A DNA stretch of 64,000 bases from positions 18,235,501 through 18,299,500 of the forward strand of contig OZ005605.1 in NCBI GenBank assembly GCA_963930655.1, read 5' to 3'. The stretch's first letter is position 1. The number at the start of each line of letters is the position of its first letter. A program made the position numbers and the translations under genes. Under the pieces are notes generated by a model. It searched no databases. It saw only the letters and a list, made by a program, of their open reading frames with translations, and had not been told where the DNA came from. Shown here one piece after another: positions 10,995-20,417 of the stretch. This stretch comes from Myrica gale. Lineage: Eukaryota > Streptophyta > Magnoliopsida > Fagales > Myricaceae.

Positions 10995-11170
10995 TCAAAG
11001 AATGTTCCCAGGTTTGTCAGGGCAGATGACCAAACTTCGAGATGGATCAGTTGCCGAGAGAAGGGTCAACATACTATCACAATCATCATGTTCCCGGTTC
11101 TTAATATAATCTGCATCACCAACGTACTCAGCAATGAATGTCATATCTTTAATCTGATCATCAACCTCCA
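10995..11170 (-). pseudogene. Captured SET-domain exon of an ATXR5/ATXR6-like H3K27 monomethyltransferase
   Basis: On the - strand, after a TATACAG acceptor, the peptide VEVDDQIKDMTFIAEYVGDA is followed by DYIKNREHDDCDSMLTLL, DPSRSLVICPDKPGNI. This is the N-terminal half of the SET domain of the plant ATXR5/6 family, which deposits H3K27me1 in heterochromatin. The match breaks off at GNI, where ATXR proteins continue into the RFINGINNH motif; here a stop follows within a few bases. PHD, PIP-box and the catalytic C-terminal SET half are absent. It lies inside the Pack-MULE, antisense to the glutaredoxin piece. Confidence 0.85.
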
Positions 11171-12436
11171 CTGTATAACTGCACCACAAGATCACAATGA
11201 ACCTACTTAATATGCAGGTCTCTAAATCCTACAATCATAGGCGGGGAAAATGTGAAGGCCTTCAAGAGTATTACCATAAATCAATAATCAAAACAACCGA
11301 TATGAATTTGGCAAAACGAAATTTGAAGGGGAAAAAAGATAAATATAAAAGAAAGAAAGATGAAGTAATAGCATCGCAAAAGCAACCTTTCACAACCTCC
11401 CTTTCACTTTAGAATAAATCTCAAATACAGGACACTACAAGCACCGAATTTGTTATGTTTTGAATCCTATAGAAATAAGGTTTGCTTGAAAATATAAATG
11501 TTTTCTGTGCTACTTACCAATCACAAACAACAAGACCAAAAAACCACATACACATTAAATTCACCCCAAAACATCACCTTTCCATACAAGCATAACTCTT
11601 CAGTCACTAGCTTAATCCCAGCCTCCACAACCTAGATCAACAACGACAAAAGACGTGAAATTACGAACCAGAATTACAAACTCCAGCAAGAGAACCAAAT
11701 AATTCTCAATTATGCATGCATTCTGTAGTAAGAGTACATAATAGTGAGATCTTTGTACTACAAAGATGAAATTGATCTGTTCCATTGGGTTATTCTTCAG
11801 ATAAACAAAAGCAAACAATACGGAAAAGGATTTGGAGTATGACAACAAACTCAAAATCCAAGAAAGAGGGTCACATGAAATACATTATCAATATATAACC
11901 CATTACAGCAAATTAAGACACCACTGGGAAAAGGCTGTAGAAAGATCTCAATAAACCACATGGAAATATGAGCATCCTCCAAATAAGAAAGCTTAAAAGC
12001 CTAAAAGCCATTAGAACATCTGATAGTAAGCAATCAGTGATGAGTTTGCAAAATAAATCTACATTGAAAATTTAATGCCCACAAGGCTAATTTCCTAGCT
12101 GCCTACCTAAAATATTTTTGAACCCAGTTGAAAATTAACACAAGAACAGACCCACAAAAAATATAGGCACATTAAATGAGAAAAAAGGTCTAAATGTACC
12201 TCATATATTGTTGGGGTACATGAAAACCCTAACTCTAGCTCCCTGCAAAATGACCAAAACAGATTAACTCAGAAGCCTCTTCAAAAAAACCCCACTTATA
12301 AACATCAAAATGATATAATCTTGAAAATTCCAGGTGATGGGAGAACCTGATCGAAGTGGGAAGGCTCCGTTTATTACGGAGAATGTTCTGTTGGGTCGAT
12401 TCTTCGTCGTTCGAGAATGAGTTGGGGATTTTCGTG
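11171..12436. other. Pack-MULE interior, noncoding
   Basis: Intron-like sequence when read on the - strand upstream of the ATXR5/6 exon. A possible captured leader exon ending in a GATCAG-gt context lies near 12,345-12,430 (- strand), but no protein can be assigned. Confidence 0.4.
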
Positions 12437-12749
12437 TCTGGAGATTTTGGAGAAGTGCTGGCCCTGGGTTAATTTCAGATTTCGTCTGAAATGAGGATGA
12501 TGAGAAGGCGGAGATGGCGAGCGACGCTGAGAAATGAAGATTTTGGAGAAGTGCTGGCCCTGGGTTAATTTCAGATTTCGTCTGAAATGAGAAGTATTGT
12601 GCCCCTTTTGATTTTGAAATGTTTGTGATGACCCGGTCTAAAACCGGTCTAAAACTAAATTGGTAAATCTCAGACCGTTGCACAGTAGGTCTGCTGGGCC
12701 CCGCTCCACGTCAGCCAGCGGGACGCTGACGGGATGCCCAGCATTTCCC
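12437..12749 (-). repeat. Right terminal inverted repeat, with a ~103-bp internal tandem duplication
   Basis: The inverted end proper spans about 12524-12749. A second copy of its inner part (GATTTTGGAGAAGTGCTGGC through TTTCGTCTGAAATGAG) lies at about 12437-12494, repeating 12540-12593, so the inner edge has been duplicated. It includes the imperfect palindrome TTTCAGATTTCGTCTGAAA. Confidence 0.8.
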
Positions 12750-12904
12750 GACTTCAAAGGATTGACAATACCAGACAGTTTCGAACCTTGACCAACCTGT
12801 AAGTCCCACAGCTTGGGGATATGTTGCTTTAGTTCTTCAGCTACAGTATAGGACAAATCGAAGCGAAATGAATCAAATGGAAGATTGGATGGTTTCGATC
12901 GTAG

Positions 12905-13052
12905 TTTGCACTCTCTTGTTTGGATTCCCCGTTCCCGCAATCATCTTGCTCATCGTTTAGCTAAATGGGCTGCTGGGAATAGTTGTTTCGGTTTTATTTC
13001 TGTTGATTCTATTCCTGCTGTTATTGTTAATTCCGACTCTTCTGTTTCTTAG
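12905..13052 (+). pseudogene. LINE RNase H C-terminal fragment
   Basis: The + strand encodes LHSLVWIPRSRNHLAHRLAK, WAAGNSCFGFISVDSIPAVI and a stop. This is the conserved VxR..N..AH.LAK.A end of plant LINE-associated RNase H domains. Upstream homology is lost, probably disrupted by or around the Pack-MULE insertion. Confidence 0.65.
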
Positions 13053-13241
13053 CCGGTTTTATACTTATCTGTATATTTTTTTAAAAAAACAATGGGCTCC
13101 CTCTGAAAAAATTTATAAACGGAGGAAGTGTACGGGTCACGATTAATTGTAGATCAATGTACAGCATCAAATATTCATTATTCAGTCTGATCCTATCTAA
13201 CATCTGTCCCTCTTCTTGGAGTGTTACATTGCCATTGTTGG

Positions 13242-14819
13242 TTACCCCCACGTAAACTTGGGCTTAAAGCACATACATGAAAACGAATCGCTGCGCTGAT
13301 CTTCCTCCTCAGTGGGTTTGGGGGATGGAGATCTCCTAGGGTTTTTAGAACGTTCTACAGGAGTTTTAGGGGATCTTGATTCGGTCTTGAGGGTATCATC
13401 ACTGGTACGCGGAGGTGGTGAATCAATCATTTGGTCGATCACTTCCTTTCCTTCACAAATGATCTTCACCTCACAGCTTTCCTGTCCATTTTGAAGCATC
13501 TGATCAGCTATCCCAATTCCTTTCTTCGACTTCAATTTCCTATACATTCCAAAACATTTGAAGCAGATGAGAAATTTTTGCTTAGAGCTCATAAATATTA
13601 TTGAATCTACTCCCTACATGGACTTGCCCGTAACATATATACGCTGACCATGATTTTACCTTAGACTGGATTTAGTGGTTCCAACCACCAGCTTTCTTAT
13701 GTTGAGAATGGGGATGAGGTCCAGGATAGCCTTTGCAACCATGTCACTTTCGATAAGAATGGTCTCTACCTTAACCTGTTTCATTAGTATTTTCCTTGAA
13801 ATTAAGAAAATTAGGCTTAAAAAAATTCACGTTTTCGTTTGAAAAGGTTTAGGTCAAATTTGAAGGTTAGGTACCCTGGCAGAGGAGCATGCAATAATAT
13901 ATTTTTGAAGGATGTCTCTCCTCGTGCCTCTTTCTTGGTCCATGTAGCTCTTGACCTGCTCTGGACTTACTTGACTCTTGGGAAGCTTTCCTACTGTAAT
14001 CACAAAGATTGATCGATCATATATTTAACTTTAATTTAATAATTTATACTCTGGTTTCTGACACCTCTTGGTTTCTGAATCCGAACCCGCGTAAATGATC
14101 CTCGGGGAGATCGACCCCAGATTCTGAGCTTGAGTCAGGGGTCAAGCTTCAACAACTTCAGAACTAATTATACTATTTAAGTTTACCAAAACAAAGCTTC
14201 AAAAAATATCTAGGCCCTTGGAAAATGAATTACGACGGGACAGGTTCAAAGACCCAAATCCCAATCCCTTTTCATACATGCCACTTGTTGTTTGTCAACA
14301 ATGGTATCTTTCAACCTTCTCTTCTTAACATGTTTCATAGAGTTAAAAGAATCGCCTACGATTCTCTGCCTTTGTTGGAAGCTAGTGAAGTCTCTGGTTG
14401 TCAGTTGCACCGATTTGACCATGACTCACCTACCGCGGGGAGAGAGAGAGCTTACATGGTGTTGGAATGTACTGGACCTCTGGGAAGATATGTATGAGAT
14501 AGACGACGGTGGAAGGATTAACAGCGTGCCTCAGCGTCCACTCTAACGCTACCATGCTTGACTCGCTCTTCCCCACGGCTACATACACGCAATCTTCCCA
14601 GTTCTGAATATCCAACGAAAACAAACTACCTTGATCATAATCTTCTTTGATCGATCCCAAAGGTAGTCTTCCATGGCTGATCTCAAAGTTTTCGCTTGGA
14701 CTCTCTTCCTCTATCTCGCACGCACTCCTATATCTGCTGAACTGGTTCTGGTACCCAGCAGTAGTAGCTTCATCGCTGTACTGCACATATCCAGCTCCCT
14801 CGGACATTGACACGGACAT
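13242..14819 (-). CDS. Universal stress protein (USP)-domain protein
   Basis: Four exons on the - strand: 14456-14819, 13875-13993, 13660-13775, 13242-13539; 897 nt, 298 aa, phases consistent. The protein has an acidic/Ser N-terminus (about 1-95), then a USP / adenine-nucleotide alpha-hydrolase-like domain: VYVAVGKSESSMVALEWTLR, NPSTVVYLIHIFPE, GKLPKSQVSPEQVKSYMDQE, VKVETILIESDMVAKAILDL, LNIRKLVVGTTKSSLRKLKS. These sequences are typical of the N-terminal domain of plant U-box/kinase USP proteins (PUB33/PUB52 group). Here there is no kinase or U-box after it. Instead there is a Ser/Pro-rich tail (PPPRTSDD, RRSPSPKPTEEEDQ) ending SCMCFKPKFTWG. The start chosen is the ATG in MSVSMSEG; an in-frame ATG 12 codons upstream is possible. 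Ligand and partner are unknown. Confidence 0.85.
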
Positions 14820-16538
14820 GCTTGACTCTACTCGTCCGAGATGAAAAACGACCACAGATTAGAGAACACAAACACATTAAACCAAAGAAACCATCCATAA
14901 TACCACTCTTGTACCTTTGAAAATATGAATGCCCCAGCTATTTCAACGCAAGGTGTAGCGACCCTCACTGTACAATCCGAGCGGCGAGTGGGGTTTAAAA
15001 TTGAGATATTGTTGACAAAGAGGAACCAACCACGAAAAAGGGCCAAAGGGAGCTCTTAAAGTTTCTTCTGGTTTGACTTTTCCTGGTTTCCTTTTGCCCT
15101 TAGCTGAGTAAGGGACAAGATTTCAATTTTATGTGATTGCACGATTAATTAGAAAAAAAAAATGTACATTGCACGACCGTCCTTGTCTTTCGGTGATATT
15201 TCAAATCATTCGGATTCTTCCTCTTGTTTTATAGGTAAGTTTGGCGTCTATGCGTCCGTGTATCAAAATTTTACTCCTTCTAAAATTTTAACACAATTAA
15301 ATATTACAATATAATCTCTCTCCCCCATCAAATCATTACTATTTACTACAAAAAAATATAAAAAATTACCTCTCTCTTCACTTTTTCACTAAACCCAATA
15401 CTTACAACACAAACAAAACCTGAGTTTTGACAGAACCTTTAGGATCATAAAGAGGAGCTTATCACTCATAAAACGTCACGTCGGCTACAAGAATTATTGC
15501 GATAATCTTATCGGTTAGGGAGGTGCATGTGAATTGTTTGTTATGCGGTAGAGTCGTACGGAGATTATTGATTGTTTATATCGCTGTCGTTTTAAGCAAT
15601 TTTCAACCCTTTTCGTTTGCAATTTTCTTTTGTTTTTTTGGGTCAATTATTGGAGGTGGATGAAAATCCAACGCTATCCCCGACGATTTTTCCTATGCAA
15701 AAACGGATCGAGAACCTCTCGGTATTGCAGAGGAAGTAACTATGAGAAAGAGAAATAAGAGTGAATTTTGGTTGGGACTCACTCTGTCCGAATAGTGTGT
15801 GAACTGCTCGGGCAGGGTGGGTCTCGATCAAGATCCACTCTTTTTTCTCTCATAATTATTTCCTACGCAATACTGAGAGAATTTCGGGCAAGGTGGGTCC
15901 CTACTAGGATCCACCATTTTCTTTTTATCTCTCTTCTATTGCACCTGCAATTCGATCACTCAAATTACAGAGGGTCTCCGTCTTGAAAAAATATGAATAA
16001 AATGTACGAGAGATATAAAAAGAATCGTGTCTAATTGAGAAGGATATGTCTAAAATTAGCCTTTTTTTTAAAATTGTTTTAGGAATAATGTATTGTATGA
16101 TTCTCGTGGGATCAGTCCTTTTGTTTGGAGTTGTTTAAAAGGGCAAGTTTTCTTACAAGTCGCAATCTATAAATAATTTGTTTAACATTCTGAAAAAAAA
16201 ATATCGTTTTGTCTTTGAATATGTCTTTTGTAAAATATTTTCGATTTTTCATTTCTGTACATTTAATATGTTGTCGGTGACAGTTGACTATCATTTTTTG
16301 GATTTTCTTTCTTTTTTTTTCTCTTAAATCTGATGTCAGACAGTAATATTTTTTTTTAGGTGAGCGCACATAATAAATAACAGATTTGTCTCTGTTTTTT
16401 TTTTTAAAAAAAAACAAGGAATCTCGTTGCACACATCTTTTTGTAGACGGTGGTGATCCAATATGAAAAAACAGACCAATAATGATAAAGCCCAAATACT
16501 CGACTTACAATCCGAGTACGATTTTGCCAATAAACTTG

Positions 16539-17145
16539 TCTGCAACAAGCCCATATCCAGATAATATTAGGTTTAGCTCACTTATCCAACAACACAAGGC
16601 TATATATAATATGTTTTTTTTACTAATGATAAAAAAAATCAATTCAACGGGTCTATCGGAGTAAACACATTAGACAGACCAATAAACTTCGGATGAATAG
16701 TACAGCCCCTCAAACCACACAGGGCAGGATGGTCTGACTTTGCTGCACCAAGCTCATATACAGATTATTTTAGGTTTAACTCATTTGTCCAACACAAGGC
16801 ACATATATCCTGTCATATATATACATTGCTAACGAGGAAAAACTCAATTCGACAGGTCTACCAAAAAGGACACACTAGAAACATCGATAAACCTCGGGTC
16901 AATAATATATCCCCTCAGACCACATAGGGCATGATAGTCTGACTTTGCTGCACCAAGGTCATATACAGATGATCTTATGTTTAGCTCACTTGTCCAACAC
17001 AAGGCGTGCGCGCGCACATATATTATATCGAGGAGAAACCCAATTTGGTAGGTCCATTGGAGGGGACATACTTAATGGGTCGGTAAACCTTGAGTCCGGT
17101 GGTGCAGCCCCTCAAACCACATAGGTCAAGAAAGTCTGACTTTTA
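16539..17145. repeat. Degenerate tandem repeat, three units of about 200-205 bp
   Basis: Units start near 16539, 16741 and 16946. Each carries, in order, a CATATACAGATNAT-like word, TTAGCTCACTTGTCCAACAC, an AT-rich patch, CAATTCGACAGGTCTA, and CCCCTCAAACCACATAGGGC followed by GTCTGACTTT. Divergence between units is roughly 15-25% by eye. No coding frame is maintained across units. Confidence 0.8.
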
Positions 17146-17503
17146 TCAAGAGAATGACTAAAAAATTGTTTACAAATCTCTATACCCTATTGATCACCCA
17201 AAGTAACAACTTTTTCTTTTATGATATTTTTTTGTTCTTTTGAGCTACCTGGAAACTTTTGACAAATAATTAAGGTACTGGGGTGAATGCAGTTGTATAA
17301 GCGGGAAAGTATCCTAAACAAACCCAAGGAAAATAGGACAGAACTAAAGTCTGTATGATTTCTTGGTCCATTTTCACGGTCGGGTTTTTTTTTTGGTTTG
17401 AAAAAAAACAGCACACAAATCTCAGTGGCCTTCTTTGTTTTTGCATATGACTATATGAGTGGCCTTCTCGCTAACACATGGGGTGCCGCCAAGGTCAGGC
17501 TTT

Positions 17504-17681
17504 GGAGATGTTTGGAAGATAACATATTTTACTCACAAACTTTAATAAAATAATACGGTAAATTTTTCTGTCTCCTTATCAAATCATCATTTTTTATTAT
17601 CATATATCTCTTTACTCTTTTTACAAATTTCAATGCCTAATATTTTTACCACCTCAATATTTTAACAAACAAACATCACCT
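17504..17681. repeat. MITE-like element, GAGATGTTTG ends
   Basis: Left GAGATGTTTGGAAGAT and right TTTAACAAACAAACATC are inverted; the body is AT-rich and noncoding. Same loose family as other elements in the window. Confidence 0.45.
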
Positions 17682-18199
17682 CTGACTCTGACACGGGCTT
17701 TTAGAGTTAGAAAAAAACAAGAGTGTTAGTTCAAAGTAGTCGGATACCAAATTTTGCATCAGTGGGTTAGGTGTCTCAGCAAAGTTTTGTTCAGATGATG
17801 GAGGTTCAAGGAAACGCCGGGCTCGCATGCTCTGCGTATCACGCGTTGCAGTGACATCCGGACCGCATGCACTACTTGTTCGCGCTGGCTAGCGCACGAT
17901 GCTGACACTTCTCCGTCTCTTCTCCCATGACATAAAATACAACACTATTTAGTGCACAACGCCGACACCTACAGCGAAGTTTCGCCATACAGAAAAGTCA
18001 GATGTCAGTGGCATTACGTAGTCTAATAGGGACCTTTTACTTTAGGCAAAAAAAAGTCTTGTGGATCAAACAAGAAGAAGCTTGTGGATAGAAAGCAAAC
18101 AATGAAAAACTTTTGTTTATTTCTTTTGAATAACTTATTGGACATCTTTCTTAGTTTACCTTTGGCTTCTCATTTTGGTCCATAGGAAGTCATTAAAGC

Positions 18200-18568
18200 A
18201 ATATTTGGTAATTAATTTTTTTTAAAAATTTTTATTAGCAAATTTTGAGATAGTGTCTTCTCTTAAAATTTAAAAAGTTGATGATAAAAAAATTAATAGA
18301 AAAATAATAAATTTTGTTAGAATTAAAAAGTGAAGAAAGATAATCTATGATGAAATTTTGTATTGAACAAGTAATGAAATTTGTAAAAAAAAAAGTATGA
18401 ATAGATAAAATTTGACCTATTTTTTCTATAAAATATTATTAAAATTTTTGAGATTTATTGTTTAGTTATTTTTAAAAATATTTTTATTGTTTAGTTATTT
18501 TAAAAAATATTTTTATTGTTTAGTTATTTTTAAAATATTTTATGAAAAATTTATTATTGCCAAACATC
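18200..18568. repeat. MITE-like element containing a ~30-bp tandem repeat
   Basis: Left end ATATTTGGTAATTAATTTTT and right end (reverse complement ATGTTTGGCAATAATAAATT) are imperfect inverted repeats. The right part (18455-18545) contains three tandem copies of a unit reading TTATTGTTTAGTTATTTTTA plus AAAATATT. Confidence 0.5.
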
Positions 18569-19684
18569 GAAAACGCGTTGTATTTGTTTTGCATTATATG
18601 GATATGGACGTAGGTGGGCACTTTGTGTGTGTAGAATCTTCACAGCAAAGTCGTACGTTGAATTGGGCACGGCAGATCAATTTGGAAGCTAGTGTGGTAC
18701 CCGCCTTGCCTAGAGCCTACGCCTACCGACCAGGGAAGTAATCAGCTGGGAGGATCGGGGAAGTAATTAGCTGGGGCTAATGGCAAAAGGTTAACCGCAA
18801 GATTGTGTAGAGAGATTTTTTTGCACATTAACTTTTTATTGATTTGTTAATTAACTTATTTAACATCTTTGTTTAGTCTTCATGTTGTGGAGATATCTCC
18901 TTGGCTTTTTATATTGGTCAATATTTATTTTAATAAATAAATAACAATGTCTATCTTTTTTCATCAATTAATGTAATTATGTACTTAATTAATTTCTGGC
19001 TTAATATATAGATTAGAGAAATTTGTAAACTCGTGCAGCTTGTATAAGTAAGCTTACTTAGACTCATTTGGTTGGATAGCATAAACGAAGACATTAGGAT
19101 CCTGTTAATCTCTTATCATAATTATGTCATACAATTTTTTTAAAAAAAAATTACAGATAATCTTAATCTTATACAAAAAAAAATACTAGAACTTATCTCG
19201 AATCCCAACACTATAGAATTAGAAGTTCGAGGTGCATATCAAATTTCGACTTTGAAATATTTTCCTTTTTGTTTTAAAAAAAATTATATGCAGAATTTTA
19301 TTTGAAACTTAATTTAATTTTTACTGTTTATTTTGTTGATTGAATTAATATTTATTTAAATATAGACTCAAATTTGTTCTAAAATTATTATTAATTTATA
19401 ATTAGAGAGGTAAAAACCACCTCGCTATGCTACTTACCGATTATGTTTAGTAATGCAAGAGGATTACCGATTATGTGTATTAAATGGTCTAGGTTACCCG
19501 AATAAGTGTACGTATATAAAATTGATAACCCAAAGCTGTTTCTAGGACACCCACCCAAAAAAAAGAACAAATATCTGATCTGAGATTTCAACTTCGAGCA
19601 GTTTATAGAAAATTAATTATCTAATAAGATATGAAGATTAAGACTGAGTCACCGCATAACAAACGGGGTCATTTATATAATGTG

Positions 19685-19860
19685 TATGTTTGTTTACTAA
19701 AATTTTGAAGAATATTTTAATAATTTTAAAAATCTTTTAAATATTAAAATTTATTGAGACTTGTAAAAAATTAAAAATGTATATATAAAAATTAAAAATT
19801 TTAAAATATATTTATTTTATTAGAAATTTTAAATCCCAAAATTTTTAACAATCAGACATG
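19685..19860. repeat. MITE-like element, ATGTTTGTTTAC ends
   Basis: Left TATGTTTGTTTACTAAAATT and right (reverse complement CATGTCTGATTGTTAAAAAT) are inverted; the body is almost pure A/T. Confidence 0.5.
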
Positions 19861-20417
19861 TCACTTAAAAAAACTAAGAAGGTTGGGGAAAATAAAAAGA
19901 ATATGTGAGTTGAACTGAACGACACGTGGCACAATTCTGTTGGTGAAGTAGAGGATGGTCCATGCTGATAATATTCGAATACTTAAAAGAGATCTATCAG
20001 GGGTAGGACGACGAGGGGGAAATAAACATACGGTCCAAATACTTTGGTGGGTGAGTCCCACGGCCACAAGAAAACCAACAACCGAAAGCAAAAACGAAGA
20101 CAGAGAAAAACACCCCACCATTTTTAAACACAGATTTCTAGGTGAAGAGTGAAAGTGGGATGACTGGATTGTAGGCCCGCCTTTCTTGACGCCCCCTCTC
20201 TCTCTCACTCTCCTCTAACTCTGTTTTTTTGCTAAATTCTCTCTCCTTTAACTCAGTTATATATCATATAGTGTGTCCTTTTGCTGGCATTTGTCGCTAA
20301 ATTACCAAAGTTTTGGTAAACACAGAGTCAAAAGGAAGAGAGGGAGAGAGAAGCATAGAAGGTGGTGAATTTGTAGGTGTGCATTGGGGTACCTTGAGTG
20401 TGCGTGAGAGAGAAGAA

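Larger units (their letters stand above)
7972..12749. mobile_element. Pack-MULE: Mutator-like element carrying host gene fragments, 4,778 bp
   Basis: The 9-bp direct repeat GACTTCAAA flanks the element (7963-7971 and 12750-12758). Directly inside are long inverted ends: GGGAAATG at 7972 and CATTTCCC ending at 12749, continuing with high similarity for about 190 bp on the left and 225 bp on the right; the right copy has about 35 extra bases near its tip. Long inverted repeats plus a 9-bp duplication define Mutator-like elements. No MURA-type transposase is visible, so it is nonautonomous. The interior holds a glutaredoxin first exon (+ strand, 8265-8434) and an ATXR5/6 SET-domain exon (- strand, 10995-11170) with adjoining intron-like sequence, so the pieces were copied from genomic DNA rather than mRNA. 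The target site lies next to another LINE relic at 12905-13052. Confidence 0.87.
14856..20417. other. Gene-poor AT-rich region
   Basis: The stretch holds the 5' flank of the USP gene, several MITE-like elements, a 3-unit tandem repeat (listed separately) and, from about 20,190, a CT-rich leader of the SEC14 gene. No protein-coding gene is recognised; the frames present are short and unsupported. Confidence 0.6.

Noticed and set aside
12264-12940. - strand frames of 139 and 100 codons
   Set aside because: They translate the Pack-MULE inverted end and its duplication; the repeated peptides come from DNA duplication, not from a protein repeat.
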